Below, piece after piece: positions 1-9,080 of a DNA stretch of 64,000 bases (position 1 is the first letter of the stretch; each line of letters starts with the position of its first letter). Origin of the DNA: an uncultured Pelagibacteraceae bacterium (GTDB lineage: Bacteria > Pseudomonadota > Alphaproteobacteria > Pelagibacterales > Pelagibacteraceae); contig CACJHW010000001.1 of assembly GCA_902593285.1 (NCBI GenBank), positions 142,001 to 206,000 on the forward strand. Direction: 5' to 3'. A program made the position numbers and the translations under genes. Under the pieces are notes generated by a model. The model saw only the letters and a list, made by a program, of their open reading frames with translations, was not told the DNA's origin and searched no databases.

Positions 1-273
1 ATCATAATTTTTCCAATTTATGTCTTCAATTTTTGTTTCTTGAGAAAATGTAATTTTATTTTTATTAATTATTAAATGATTTTGATCATAATCTAAATCA
101 GCATTTAATTTTCCATGTATAGAATCATATTTGATTAATTTAGATGTAGTCTCTGAATTTGACCTGTTGTTTATATGATTAATTTTTAAATTTTTATTTT
201 TACTTTCGACAATTGATCTAACAACCATACGACCAATCCGTCCCATTCCATTAATTCCAATTTTAATTGTCAT
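1..273 (-). CDS. gap: Glyceraldehyde-3-phosphate dehydrogenase, N-terminal part (cut by window edge)
   Basis: Not in the ORF track because it runs off the left edge. The reverse strand from the ATG at 273 reads MTIKIGINGMGRIGRMVVRS, the NAD(P)-binding Rossmann start typical of type I GAPDH, followed by SIHGKL, a conserved GAPDH segment. Ninety-one codons are visible. The enzyme interconverts glyceraldehyde 3-phosphate and 1,3-bisphosphoglycerate; the cytoplasmic role here is probably glycolytic or gluconeogenic. It lies one base downstream of the tkt stop on the same strand, so the two are almost certainly one transcript. The catalytic cysteine would be beyond the window. Confidence 0.93.
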   Translation of the reverse strand, partial: MTIKIGINGMGRIGRMVVRSIVESKNKNLKINHINNRSNSETTSKLIKYDSIHGKLNADLDYDQNHLIINKNKITFSQETKIEDINWKNYD

Positions 274-274
274 T

Positions 275-2233
275 TTATTTATTTAATAATTTTTTTGTGA
301 TATTTTTAATGTTTGTACTCTCAAGTCCAAAATATTTATAAATATCTTTATAGGGTGCACTTTTTCCGAATTCATCAATTCCAAAAGCAATACCGTTATC
401 CCCTAAATATTTTTTCCAACAATCGCTTGATCCAGCTTCGATGGATATTTTAAATTTTGTTTCTTCTAAAATTTTATTTTTATAAGATTTTGATTGTAAT
501 TCAAAAAGTTCCATACAAGGCATTGATATCACTTTGGAGTATATTTTATCTTTGGCTAATTTATGGCTAACCTCTGAAGCTAGATTAACTTCAGATCCAC
601 TCGCTAATATTGTTAGATTAATTTTTTTATTTGTTCTTAAAACCTCATAAGCACCTAATGAGCATAAGTTTTTATTTGGATATGTTTTTCTTACTGGATT
701 TAAATTTTGTCTTGTTAAAGACAGAACGCTGGGTGTTTTTGAGCTTTTTAATGCATGTTCCCAACACTCGATAGTTTCAATTCTGTCTGCAGGTCTGAAT
801 ACATTTAGGTTAGGTATAGCACGTAAGCCCGAAAGCTGTTCTATAGGTTGATGGGTAGGGCCATCTTCTCCTAGCCCGATAGAGTCATGAGTCATTACAT
901 AAATGACTCTTTTTTTCATTAAGGCAGACAATCTGATCGAAGGTTTGCAATAATCAGAAAATATTAAAAAAGTACCTCCATAAGGAATTAGGTTACTGTG
1001 AAGTGCGATACCATTCATGACCCCACTCATTGCGTGTTCTCTCACTCCGTAGTGAATGTAGTCACCAGTAAAATCTCCAGGTTTAATTATTTTATGGTTT
1101 TTAGTTTTTGTATTATTCGATCCCGCTAAATCAGCAGAACCACCAATTAAATTATTTTTTTGTTTTGTTAACGCATTCAATGTCATTTCTGAACATTTTC
1201 TAGTAGCTAAACTTTTTGGGTCCTTTATTGCATTCTCTTTTTCTTTCTTTAGCGCCGTAGTAAAGTTATTTTTTAAAGTTTGATTAAATTTTATTTTTTT
1301 TCTTTTTAATGCTTTGTTCCATTTTTTTTCTAAAATTTCACCTCTTTGGCCAATTTTTCTCCATTCTTTTAAAATTTTATTTGGGATATCAAAAGGTTTG
1401 GTTTTCCAATTTAAGGCTTTTCTTACAAGCTTGATTTCTTCTATTCCCAACGGACTTCCATGGGACGATGCTTTTCCTGATTTATTCGGTGAACCATATC
1501 CAATCTTTGTTTTACAAGAAATCACAGTAGGTTTTTTAGCTTTTTGAACTTTTTTTAGTGCTTTAAAAATTTCTTTTTCATTATGACCGTTGATAGAAAT
1601 ATAATCCCAACCATATCCTTCAAATCTTTTTTTAAAATTATCTGAAACCGCGAGATTTGTTGGACCATCAATTGAAATTGAATTGTTATCAAATAGCATA
1701 ACTAAATTTTTAAGTTTTAAATGTCCCGCTAAACTCATCGCTTCATGACTTATTCCTTCCATTAAGCACCCATCTCCAGCTAAAACATAAGTTTTGTGAT
1801 TAATTAAATCTTTACCTAATTTATTTTTTAAAATTTCTTCAGCTATTGCAAAACCAACTGCATTAGATATACCCTGTCCTAGAGGACCTGTTGTAGTTTC
1901 AATACCTGTTTTCGGATGATATTCAGGATGTCCAGCGCAAATAGAATTAAGCTGCCTAAATTTTTTAATATTATTAATTGATATACTTTTATATCCAGTT
2001 AGGTAAAGCAAAGAATATAAAAGCATAGAACCATGACCTGCAGACAAAACAAATCTATCTCTATTTAACCAATCCGGGTTGTTTGGATTAAATCTTAAAA
2101 AATTTTTGAATAAAACTGTTGCAACATCTGCCATACCCATTGGCATTCCTGGGTGACCTGAATTTGCTTTTTGAACGGCATCAATTGATAAAAATCTGAT
2201 GCAATTAGCTAAATCATTGTGTAGTTTGCTCAA
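275..2233 (-). CDS. tkt: Transketolase
   Basis: Thiamine-diphosphate enzyme that moves two-carbon units between sugar phosphates in the pentose phosphate pathway. The 652-aa length fits bacterial transketolases. Visible are the N-terminal substrate and cofactor motifs [10 protein letters not shown] (about residues 24-33) and SAGHGSM (64-70), the TPP/Mg motif GDGCLMEG at 153-160, and the pyrimidine-binding domain motif YGVREHAM further on. The start is a TTG at 2233 with an AGGA element about 6 nt upstream on the reverse strand; no ATG lies in a better place. It heads a minus-strand unit with gap. The 53 bp between it and the divergent 2287 gene must carry promoters for both directions. Confidence 0.97.
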   Translation of the reverse strand: MSKLHNDLANCIRFLSIDAVQKANSGHPGMPMGMADVATVLFKNFLRFNPNNPDWLNRDRFVLSAGHGSMLLYSLLYLTGYKSISINNIKKFRQLNSICAGHPEYHPKTGIETTTGPLGQGISNAVGFAIAEEILKNKLGKDLINHKTYVLAGDGCLMEGISHEAMSLAGHLKLKNLVMLFDNNSISIDGPTNLAVSDNFKKRFEGYGWDYISINGHNEKEIFKALKKVQKAKKPTVISCKTKIGYGSPNKSGKASSHGSPLGIEEIKLVRKALNWKTKPFDIPNKILKEWRKIGQRGEILEKKWNKALKRKKIKFNQTLKNNFTTALKKEKENAIKDPKSLATRKCSEMTLNALTKQKNNLIGGSADLAGSNNTKTKNHKIIKPGDFTGDYIHYGVREHAMSGVMNGIALHSNLIPYGGTFLIFSDYCKPSIRLSALMKKRVIYVMTHDSIGLGEDGPTHQPIEQLSGLRAIPNLNVFRPADRIETIECWEHALKSSKTPSVLSLTRQNLNPVRKTYPNKNLCSLGAYEVLRTNKKINLTILASGSEVNLASEVSHKLAKDKIYSKVISMPCMELFELQSKSYKNKILEETKFKISIEAGSSDCWKKYLGDNGIAFGIDEFGKSAPYKDIYKYFGLESTNIKNITKKLLNK

Positions 2234-2286
2234 AATTATCCTGACTAGACTAAGAAGAATCTATTTAATAATATAAACATATATAT

Positions 2287-2610
2287 ATGAATTCTATAAA
2301 CGAGAAAGAAAAAAAATTAAATATTGCATTAGAGGAATTAAAAAATTTAGATCTAACAAATCCTGAATTACAAAAAAATATCGAAAATTTAAGCTCAAAA
2401 CAAAATCAATTAGAAATTGAAAAAACACAGATTGAAGAAAAATATAAAACTTTGCTCGAGGAACATGAAAATCTATCAAAAAAACTTGAGGATTTAAAAA
2501 ACAAAGAGAAGTTGGAAGAAAGAAAACAAATTGAATTTTCTGAAAAAATTGACGAACTTAATCAAGAAACTGATACACTATTGGATGAAATAGATAAATG
2601 GCAAATGTAA
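2287..2610 (+). CDS. Small coiled-coil protein, ZauP-like candidate
   Basis: A 107-aa, Lys/Glu-rich protein predicted by eye to be one almost continuous coiled coil (residues about 5-105, regular Leu/Ile heptads such as LEEHENLSKKLEDLKN). It has no signal peptide, membrane segment or catalytic motif. Its stop codon lies inside the start of zapA (13-bp overlap), implying translational coupling. In Caulobacter a coiled-coil ZapA partner, ZauP, is encoded with zapA and co-assembles at the division site; position and architecture make this the best candidate here. That assignment is inferred from context, since low-complexity coiled coils cannot be assigned safely by sequence. Otherwise it would be a hypothetical protein of the alphaproteobacterial zapA neighbourhood. 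Confidence 0.75.
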   Translation: MNSINEKEKKLNIALEELKNLDLTNPELQKNIENLSSKQNQLEIEKTQIEEKYKTLLEEHENLSKKLEDLKNKEKLEERKQIEFSEKIDELNQETDTLLDEIDKWQM

Positions 2611-3044
2611 GTATAAAATTTAACAATAAAGAGTTTTTGCTCGCTTGTGAAGATGGACAAGAAGAGCACTTAGAAGAATTGTTAATTCAGATTAACAAAA
2701 AGTTTAATAATTTAAAAAATGATTTGGGAAATCTAGGTGAAAATAAATTATTATTAATTACAGCTGTAAAAATAATGGATGAATATTATGAAACTAAGAA
2801 AAAAGTAGATCAAAAAAAAGAAGAATTAAATGATCTATCAAAAAAATTTAAAGAACTAAAATCTCTAATTTACGATTATAGGGACACAAAAGAATCTGAA
2901 ATTGAAAAACTAAATCTTGATCATGAAAATTTAAAACAAGAAATTGACGATAATCAAAAAAAATATGAAAATTTAATTGATGAAGCTGCTGATCAAATAT
3001 CAAATTTTGTAAAAAAAGCAAAATTAGAAAACATTTCAAATTAG
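2598..3044 (+). CDS. zapA: Cell division protein ZapA
   Basis: Cytoplasmic FtsZ-ring-associated protein. The N-terminal head begins MANVSIKFNNKEFLLACEDG, matching the ZapA pattern of a short beta strand followed by the E(D)G(E/Q)E-H-L element, and continues to about residue 65 (KLLLITAVKIMDEYYE resembles the conserved helix). The remainder to residue 148 is a long coiled coil, longer than in E. coli ZapA (about 109 aa). It is coupled to the preceding coiled-coil gene by a 13-bp overlap and followed 4 bp later by the cyclo-ligase gene. In many proteobacteria 6S RNA sits between zapA and that gene, but there is no room for it here. Confidence 0.88.
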   Translation: MANVSIKFNNKEFLLACEDGQEEHLEELLIQINKKFNNLKNDLGNLGENKLLLITAVKIMDEYYETKKKVDQKKEELNDLSKKFKELKSLIYDYRDTKESEIEKLNLDHENLKQEIDDNQKKYENLIDEAADQISNFVKKAKLENISN

Positions 3045-3048
3045 GTCT

Positions 3049-3594
3049 GTGAGTAAATCTAAGCTAAGAAGTAAAATTTTAAATCTTAGAAAAAAAAATT
3101 CGAATAAAAAACTTAGTCTCAATCCTGACAAAATTTATCGATTTTTAAAAAAAAATAAAATTAATTTCAAAAATGTAGGAGGGTATTACCCTTGTAATCA
3201 TGAGATTGATGACTTGGACATGCTTTATTTTTTAAGAGACAAAAAGGCAAATATTTCCTTACCAATAATTAGAGAAAATAACCAAATGGATTTTTTTGAA
3301 TGGACAAATAAAGATCCTTTAAAAATTAATAAGTATGGAATTGCTGAGCCAACTTTAGGAAAGAAAATTTACCCAGATATAATATTTGTTCCTTTAGTAG
3401 CTTATGATGATGATTTGAATAGATTAGGCTATGGCGGAGGATTTTATGATCGTTATTTAGAAAAAGTATCTAAAATTAAAAAAATATCTAAAATTGGATT
3501 AGGATTTTCATACCAGGAGATAAAAAAAATACCTATCAACAAGTATGATAAGAAACTTGATTTAATAATAACCGAAAAAAAAATTATACAATGA
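3049..3594 (+). CDS. fthC: 5-formyltetrahydrofolate cyclo-ligase
   Basis: ATP-dependent conversion of 5-formyl-THF to 5,10-methenyl-THF, which recycles inhibitory formyl-folate. The 181-aa length matches the family. The diagnostic C-terminal motif LNRLGYGGGFYDRYL lies near residues 122-136, and the N-terminal basic helix (KSKLRSKILNLRKK) matches the start of the family. The GTG start at 3049 follows the zapA stop by four bases; no ATG is available nearby. Its stop overlaps the next ATG by 4 bp (ATGA). The zapA-fthC pairing is conserved in proteobacteria and supports both calls. Confidence 0.93.
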   Translation: MSKSKLRSKILNLRKKNSNKKLSLNPDKIYRFLKKNKINFKNVGGYYPCNHEIDDLDMLYFLRDKKANISLPIIRENNQMDFFEWTNKDPLKINKYGIAEPTLGKKIYPDIIFVPLVAYDDDLNRLGYGGGFYDRYLEKVSKIKKISKIGLGFSYQEIKKIPINKYDKKLDLIITEKKIIQ

Positions 3595-4394
3595 GAATTT
3601 TATTTTTAGGAGATGTTGTTGGAATTTCAGGATGTTCTAAATTAACAAGTAATTTATTAAATGAAATTGATAAAAACAAAATCGATTTTGTAATAGTAAA
3701 CGGTGAAAATGCAGCAGTTCAAGGTGTGGGGCTAACTAAAGAAATATGTAAGGATTTTTTTAATTGTGGAGTTGATGTTATCACAACTGGTAATCATGTT
3801 TGGGATCAAAAAGAAATTATGGAATTTATTGATAAAGAAGAAAGATTATTAAGACCTAAAAATTTATTTGAACCTGCACCAGGAAAAGGTTTTCAGATTT
3901 ATAAAACAAAGAACGATATTAAAATTGGAGTTCTTAATTTGATGGGCAACGTTTTTATGAAAAAGTGTGAAGATGTTTTTGAAGCTTCTCAAAAATTTTT
4001 AAAAGATAATGAAATGAAAAAGGATTTTGATTTACTTGTGGTTGATTTCCATGGTGAAATTACTAGCGAAAAAAATGCTATAGGACATCTATTTGATGGA
4101 AAGGCAACTCTTGTTGTTGGAACCCATACTCATATTCCAACAAACGATGCCAGAATACTTAATAATGGCACTGGATATCAAACCGATGCAGGTATGTGCG
4201 GGGATTATGATTCAGTGATTGGAATGAATAAAGAAAATTCCTTGAATAGATTTTTAAAAAAGAATTCAGTGAAACACTTTCCAGCTACTGGAGATGCTAC
4301 TTTGTGTGGTGTTATTGTAGATTGTGATATAAAAACAGGTTTAGCAATAGACATCAAAAGCTATGTATACGGAGATCAACTAAAAAATATTTAA
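3591..4394 (+). CDS. YmdB/TIGR00282-family metallophosphoesterase
   Basis: A 267-aa calcineurin-like phosphoesterase. The metal-ligand motifs appear in order: FLGDVVG at the N terminus, VNGENAA (about residue 37), TTGNHVWD (about 67), FHGE (about 149) and GTHTHIPTND (about 174), followed by TDAGMCGDYDSVIG, which is characteristic of the TIGR00282/YmdB branch. Bacillus YmdB hydrolyses 2',3'-cyclic nucleotides and affects biofilm decisions; the physiological substrate in an oligotrophic marine cell is not known from sequence. It overlaps the upstream stop by 4 bp and is followed 5 bp later by yebC. Confidence 0.92.
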   Translation: MRILFLGDVVGISGCSKLTSNLLNEIDKNKIDFVIVNGENAAVQGVGLTKEICKDFFNCGVDVITTGNHVWDQKEIMEFIDKEERLLRPKNLFEPAPGKGFQIYKTKNDIKIGVLNLMGNVFMKKCEDVFEASQKFLKDNEMKKDFDLLVVDFHGEITSEKNAIGHLFDGKATLVVGTHTHIPTNDARILNNGTGYQTDAGMCGDYDSVIGMNKENSLNRFLKKNSVKHFPATGDATLCGVIVDCDIKTGLAIDIKSYVYGDQLKNI

Positions 4395-4399
4395 AGATC

Positions 4400-5125
4400 A
4401 TGGCAGGACATTCACATTGGGCAGGAATAAAACATAAAAAAGGTAAGGCTGATAAGCAAAGATCAAAGATATTTTCAAAATTATCTAAAGAGATTACTGT
4501 TGCAGCAAAACTTGGTGACAAAGATCCAGCAATGAACCCTAGACTAAGATCTGCAGTACAGGCTGCTAGATCTGCAAATATGCCTAAAGATAATATTGAA
4601 AGAGCAATAGATAAATCTTCTGCAGCTACAGGAGCAAATTTTGAAAATTTAAGATACGAGGGGTTTGGACCAGAAAAGATTGCTGTTATAGTTGAAACTT
4701 TAACAGATAACAAAAATAGGACCGCATCAAATATTAGAACTATTTTTCAAAAGAGTGGAGGCAGTTTAGGAACCCAAGGTTCAGCATCTCATAATTTTCA
4801 ACAATTGGGTATAATCAAAATTGATAAAAAAGAGATATCTGATGAAAAAATTTTAGATTTAGCGATAGAGTCAGGTGCTGATGAATGTTTCTCTTATGAG
4901 GATTATCATGAGGTCCAGTGTCAAATGAGTGAAATATATAATGTAAAAAAAAAACTTGAGAAAATTATTGTGAATTTTATTTCTACAGAAATTGAATGGG
5001 TCCCATTAAATAGTGTTGAAGTAAATAAAAATAATAAAGAAAGTATTGTGGGCTTTTTAGAAACTCTTGAGGAAGATGACGATGTTCAGAACGTTTATTC
5101 AAATGTTAATTTAGGTGTTATTTAA
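4400..5125 (+). CDS. yebC: YebC/PmpR/TACO1 family protein
   Basis: A 241-aa member of the YebC family. The opening MAGHSHWAGIKHKKGKADKQ is the family signature (consensus MAGHSKWANIKHRK), followed by the conserved NMPKDNIERAI and the acidic-aromatic YEGFGP segment. Family members have been described as DNA-binding regulators and, more recently, as ribosome-associated factors that relieve stalling; the sequence does not decide between these. Its TAA stop shares a base with the ATG of ruvC (TAATG), a typical yebC-ruvC arrangement. Confidence 0.95.
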   Translation: MAGHSHWAGIKHKKGKADKQRSKIFSKLSKEITVAAKLGDKDPAMNPRLRSAVQAARSANMPKDNIERAIDKSSAATGANFENLRYEGFGPEKIAVIVETLTDNKNRTASNIRTIFQKSGGSLGTQGSASHNFQQLGIIKIDKKEISDEKILDLAIESGADECFSYEDYHEVQCQMSEIYNVKKKLEKIIVNFISTEIEWVPLNSVEVNKNNKESIVGFLETLEEDDDVQNVYSNVNLGVI

Positions 5126-5619
5126 TGATGATTATTGGAATTGATCCAGGCATCTCAGGTTCAATCTGTTTTTTTCAAGATGGTATAATAAAAGATGTAA
5201 TTGAAATGCCAACCATGACAGATGGAAAGAAGAATAAAAGACAAGTAAATGGTGCTCAAATATTTAATGAAATTAGTGAAAGAATAAACAAATTTGATAA
5301 AAAAAATATAAAGGTTGTAATTGAACAAGTTTCTGCAATGCCTGGTCAAGGCGTTACTAGTATGTTTAATTTTGGTCAATCCTTTGGTATTTTAAAAGGG
5401 GTATGCAGCGCAATGCATTTACCTGTTTACTATGTTAGGCCTGCTAAGTGGAAAAAATATTTTAATCTTATTAATTCAGAAAAAGATGCGAGCAGAACAA
5501 GAGCTATTGAAATTTTTCCATATTTTTCATCACAATTGTCAAAAAAGAAAGATAATAACAAGGCAGATGCTATTCTAATAGCTAGTTTTTTCTACGAAAC
5601 TTATCAAAAAGAAGAATAA
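5125..5619 (+). CDS. ruvC: RuvC-like Holliday junction resolvase (divergent)
   Basis: A 164-aa RNase H-fold nuclease. The first catalytic Asp is in IIGIDPGISG (D7), the Glu in VVIEQVSAMPGQG (E67), and a C-terminal Asp in KADAILIA (D148). The second C-terminal acid, often His or Asp three residues before that Asp, is Asn145 here; D143 may serve instead. The MPTMTDGKKNKRQVNG segment is reminiscent of phage-type RuvC-like proteins rather than the E. coli form. Position after yebC supports RuvC. The ruvA and ruvB genes that usually follow are absent, and tolQ comes 53 bp later. The exact cleavage specificity is uncertain. Confidence 0.82.
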   Translation: MMIIGIDPGISGSICFFQDGIIKDVIEMPTMTDGKKNKRQVNGAQIFNEISERINKFDKKNIKVVIEQVSAMPGQGVTSMFNFGQSFGILKGVCSAMHLPVYYVRPAKWKKYFNLINSEKDASRTRAIEIFPYFSSQLSKKKDNNKADAILIASFFYETYQKEE

Positions 5620-5672
5620 TCAATTTAAATTAATAGACAAAATCATGACACATTTACGTGTGATGAGTAAGC

Positions 5673-6347
5673 ATGGAAGCAGATATAGCAGCAAAAGCAG
5701 TAGAATTAGGAACAAATACTGATTTTTCATTATTCAGTTTATTTTTTAGAGCAGACATAATTGTTAAGTCTGTAATGATTATATTAATATTGTGTTCAAT
5801 ATATTCTTGGGCTGTAATTATTGAAAAGTTTCGTTTATTTAAAAAAATAACTAAATCTTCAGAGGAATTTGAAGAAAAATTCTGGAATTCTAAATCTGCT
5901 GAAACTTTTTATAATAGTTTACCTAGCAAGCTTGAGGATCCAATGTCACTTGTGTTTCAAGATGCAATGGAAGGATTACTTAAAAAAAAATCTAGAACTA
6001 ACATTACTGAAAGAATGAGTGCATCTTTAGAATCAGGAATTGAAAAACAAATGACAAAAATTGAAAAAGGTTTTACTTTTTTGGCAACAGTAGGTTCAAC
6101 AGCACCATTTATTGGATTGTTTGGAACTGTTTGGGGAATTATGAATTCTTTTCAATCTATAGCTATTTCAAGAAACACAAGTCTTGCGATAGTTGCACCA
6201 GGAATAGCCGAAGCCTTATTTGCAACTGCACTTGGTCTATTGGCTGCAATACCAGCAGTAGTGGCATACAATAAATTTAATAATGATGCCAAAAAATATT
6301 CAGAAAAATTAGAAAATTTTTCAAAAAGATTTTTAACAATTATTTAA
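5673..6347 (+). CDS. tolQ: Tol-Pal system proton channel subunit TolQ
   Basis: Inner-membrane protein that with TolR uses the proton gradient to drive TolA and maintain the outer membrane during division. The 224-aa protein has a first membrane helix around residues 32-50 (SVMIILILCSIYSWAVIIEKF) and two more in the C-terminal half, which include TVGSTAPFIGLFGTVWGIM, the hallmark MotA/TolQ/ExbB segment, and IAEALFATALGLLAAIPAVVAYN. ATG at 5673. The tolR ATG follows its stop directly. The neighbours tolR, tolA, tolB and pal settle TolQ over ExbB. Confidence 0.96.
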   Translation: MEADIAAKAVELGTNTDFSLFSLFFRADIIVKSVMIILILCSIYSWAVIIEKFRLFKKITKSSEEFEEKFWNSKSAETFYNSLPSKLEDPMSLVFQDAMEGLLKKKSRTNITERMSASLESGIEKQMTKIEKGFTFLATVGSTAPFIGLFGTVWGIMNSFQSIAISRNTSLAIVAPGIAEALFATALGLLAAIPAVVAYNKFNNDAKKYSEKLENFSKRFLTII

Positions 6348-6764
6348 ATGGCATTTAAATTAAATCGTTCTTCTAAAGAACCAATGAGTGAAATAAATGT
6401 TACACCTTTTGTGGATGTAATGCTTGTATTGTTAATAATTTTTATGGTTACAGCACCATTGTTAACTGTTGGTGTTCAAGTTGATTTACCAGAAAGTTCA
6501 GCAGATTCTTTGCCAGAAGAGACAGAACCTTTAACACTTTCAATTAATGCAAAAGGTGAAATTTTTATTCAAGAGGCAAAAGTAGAATATGATAATATTA
6601 TTGCAAAGGTTTTAGCGGTTTCAAAAAATAGAACTGATACCAGAATTTATGTTAGAGGCGATAAAACTATAAATTATGGAAGAGTTTTAGAAATAATGGG
6701 ATTACTATCAGGATCTGGTTTTACTAAAGTAGCATTGATTTCAGAACCATATAAACAAAGGTAA
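6348..6764 (+). CDS. tolR: Tol-Pal system protein TolR
   Basis: 138-aa biopolymer-transport (ExbD/TolR) protein with one N-terminal membrane helix. NVTPFVDVMLVLLIIFMVTAPL carries the proton-path aspartate at about residue 23, followed by a periplasmic domain (LTLSINAKGEIFIQ... YVRGDKTINYGRVLEIM). It acts with TolQ in the inner-membrane motor. The start directly abuts the tolQ stop; the tolA GTG is 5 bp downstream. Length and motifs are ordinary. Confidence 0.96.
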   Translation: MAFKLNRSSKEPMSEINVTPFVDVMLVLLIIFMVTAPLLTVGVQVDLPESSADSLPEETEPLTLSINAKGEIFIQEAKVEYDNIIAKVLAVSKNRTDTRIYVRGDKTINYGRVLEIMGLLSGSGFTKVALISEPYKQR

Positions 6765-6769
6765 TTAAA

Positions 6770-7633
6770 GTGAATAGAAGTTTAATTATTTCTTCTGTTT
6801 TACATGCTTTGTTAATTTTTATTACAGCTATGAGCTTACCTTTTTTGGCAAAGAAACCGCTTGATATTCCACCAGTTGTATCAGTTGAGTTAATTCAAAT
6901 TGCAGAAAAAACCAATATTCCATTTGCACCTAAGGCTAAAAAAATAATTGAAAAAGTAAAAGAGAAAGAAAAGAAACTTGTTTCAGAACAAGCTCCACCA
7001 AAAAAAGTAGAAAAAACGAAAACAAAAACAGTTCTGGCTCCTGATCAAAAAAATAAAAAAATAGAGAATGAAACACCTGAAGCAATCCCACTGCCAGATA
7101 AAACTTTAAAAAAGGTTGAAACAAAAGAAGAAAAAAAACAAAATCCTGAAAAAGTAGATGATGAAGTTAAACAGGTATCAGAATTTGAAAAAAAAGATTT
7201 ATTTGATCCAAATAATATTGCTGCTTTAATTGACAAATCAAAAGAGGAGAGCGCAGAAGTTTTAAAAACAAATGACGACATTACTCAAGATCAAGAAAGA
7301 AATGTAGAAAATACAGGTCTTACACTAAGCGAAGAGGATGCTCTTAAAGCACAAATATTTGGGTGTTGGAGTATTCCATTAGGATTACCTTATAATGAAA
7401 ATCTTTTAGTAAGAATAAAGTTAAAATTAAAACCTGATGGAACAGTATCAAAAACAGAAATTTTGGACCATGCAAGAATGAATAAACCAGGCCAAGGATT
7501 TTATAAGGTATTAGCAGAAAGTGCTTTGAGAGCTGTTAAGTTATGCCAACCATTAAGAGTTCCAACGACTGGATATGAAAGATGGAAAGAATTACAATTA
7601 AATTTTGATGCAAGAGAGATGTTAGAAGGGTAG
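6770..7633 (+). CDS. tolA: TolA-like periplasm-spanning protein
   Basis: A 287-aa protein with a single N-terminal membrane anchor (residues about 4-24, LIISSVLHALLIFITAM), a long Lys/Glu/Pro-rich linker (about 50-130) and a C-terminal alpha/beta domain (about 195-287, AQIFGCWSIPLGLPYNENLLVRIKLKLKPDG). This is the TolA/TonB architecture, though the linker is much shorter than in E. coli TolA (421 aa). It transmits motor energy from TolQR to TolB-Pal. Start is GTG at 6770; no ATG precedes the membrane helix. The call rests on position between tolR and tolB plus architecture, since the sequence itself is poorly conserved. Confidence 0.9.
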   Translation: MNRSLIISSVLHALLIFITAMSLPFLAKKPLDIPPVVSVELIQIAEKTNIPFAPKAKKIIEKVKEKEKKLVSEQAPPKKVEKTKTKTVLAPDQKNKKIENETPEAIPLPDKTLKKVETKEEKKQNPEKVDDEVKQVSEFEKKDLFDPNNIAALIDKSKEESAEVLKTNDDITQDQERNVENTGLTLSEEDALKAQIFGCWSIPLGLPYNENLLVRIKLKLKPDGTVSKTEILDHARMNKPGQGFYKVLAESALRAVKLCQPLRVPTTGYERWKELQLNFDAREMLEG

Positions 7634-7642
7634 TATATTTAA

Positions 7643-8983
7643 ATGACAAAAAAAATTTTAGTTTTATTGTTTATATTAATACCTATTAATGTAAATGCTT
7701 TAATAGAAGTTGATATAACTCGGGGAAATTTAAATCCACTTCCATTAGCAGTTTCCCCTTTATCAATTGATGAAAAGTCTAGAAAAGATTTTGAAAAAAT
7801 ACTTAAAAAAGAAAATATTGGTTCTGAAATATCAAATATTGTTGAGAAAAATTTGAGGACCTCAGGATTGTTTAACCCTCTTGATAAAAAGGCTTTTTTA
7901 CAAGCTCCTGATATTGCTAATTTAAAACCAAGATTTGAAGATTGGAATTTAATTAAAGCTCAAGCACTTATTACTGGTAAAGTAAATTATGTTGATGATA
8001 AATTAAGAGTTGAGTTTAGATTATGGGATGTTTTAGCTGCCAAAGAAATGATGGCTTTAGCTTTTACCACAGTACCTAATAATTGGAGACGAGTAGGGCA
8101 TATTATTTCTGATAAAGTTTACGAAAGGCTGACAGGAGAAAAAGGTTATTTTGATACAAGAATAATTTATGTCTCAGAAGAAGGACCAAAAACACAAAGA
8201 ATAAAAAAATTAGCAATCATGGATCAAGATGGAGCTAATAATAAATTTTTGACATTAGGGAATGAGTTAGTTTTAACACCTCGATTTAATCCTGCAAGCC
8301 AAATGGTAACTTATTTGTCTTACTTTAAAAACATGCCAAGGGTTTACTTATTAGATATAGAAACTGGTACACAAGAGGTGGTTGGAGATTTTCCTGGAAT
8401 GACATTTGCACCACGTTTTTCACCTGATGGTAAAAAAATAATTATGAGTTTTGCTAAAGACGGAAAGTCAGATATTTACACCATGGATTTAGAAAACAGA
8501 ATTGTCGAAAAAATTACTAACCATCCATCTATTGACACTTCCCCATCTTATTCTCCTGATGGAAAATATATTACATTTAATTCTGATAGAAGTGGTTATC
8601 AGCAAATTTATGTAATGAAGAACGATGGGAGTGATGTAAAAAGAATTTCTTTTGGTAACGGTTTATACGGAACACCTGTATGGTCTCCAAGAGGAGATTT
8701 AATAGCATTTACAAAATTACATAAAGGTAAATTTTACATAGGTGTCATGAGGACTGATGGTAGTGGCGAAAGGTTGTTAACTGAAAATTATTATCAAGAG
8801 GCACCATCTTGGTCTCCAAATGGTAGAGTATTAATTTTTTATAGAGAGACAAAAACTAACTCAAAAGGAGAAGGGTTTTCAGCAAAATTGTGGTCTATAG
8901 ATTTAACAGGTTATAATGAAAGGCAAATAAAGACACCAACAGATGCTTCAGACCCATCATGGTCATCTTTATTAAGTAATTAA
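7643..8983 (+). CDS. tolB: Tol-Pal system beta-propeller protein TolB
   Basis: Periplasmic 446-aa protein with a cleavable signal peptide ([19 protein letters not shown]), an N-terminal alpha/beta domain that binds TolA or Pal (to about residue 170), and a six-bladed propeller visible as repeated blade motifs: [57 protein letters not shown]. It couples the inner-membrane TolQRA motor to the outer-membrane lipoprotein Pal. Start 10 bp after tolA; same transcript. Confidence 0.97.
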   Translation: MTKKILVLLFILIPINVNALIEVDITRGNLNPLPLAVSPLSIDEKSRKDFEKILKKENIGSEISNIVEKNLRTSGLFNPLDKKAFLQAPDIANLKPRFEDWNLIKAQALITGKVNYVDDKLRVEFRLWDVLAAKEMMALAFTTVPNNWRRVGHIISDKVYERLTGEKGYFDTRIIYVSEEGPKTQRIKKLAIMDQDGANNKFLTLGNELVLTPRFNPASQMVTYLSYFKNMPRVYLLDIETGTQEVVGDFPGMTFAPRFSPDGKKIIMSFAKDGKSDIYTMDLENRIVEKITNHPSIDTSPSYSPDGKYITFNSDRSGYQQIYVMKNDGSDVKRISFGNGLYGTPVWSPRGDLIAFTKLHKGKFYIGVMRTDGSGERLLTENYYQEAPSWSPNGRVLIFYRETKTNSKGEGFSAKLWSIDLTGYNERQIKTPTDASDPSWSSLLSN

Positions 8984-9080
8984 AGATTAATTTTTTTAAA
9001 TTTCTTGATTTTTAGACTTGAAACCTCTATTTAGTTGTGAAAAAGTTAAGAAATTGAAATTAGTAGCAAGGAGCAATTTA

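Noticed and set aside
3042-3051. Expected 6S RNA (ssrS) between zapA and the 5-formyl-THF cyclo-ligase
   Set aside because: Only four bases separate the genes, so no RNA gene can be there. It must be elsewhere or absent.
4354-4713. 119-aa minus-strand ORF over the end of the YmdB-type gene and start of yebC
   Set aside because: Antisense to two well-supported genes; no motif; a shadow of the yebC reading frame.
5640-5665. Small hairpin ACAC-N6-GTGT before tolQ as a terminator or operator
   Set aside because: Only a 4-bp stem with no T-run; below what chance produces.
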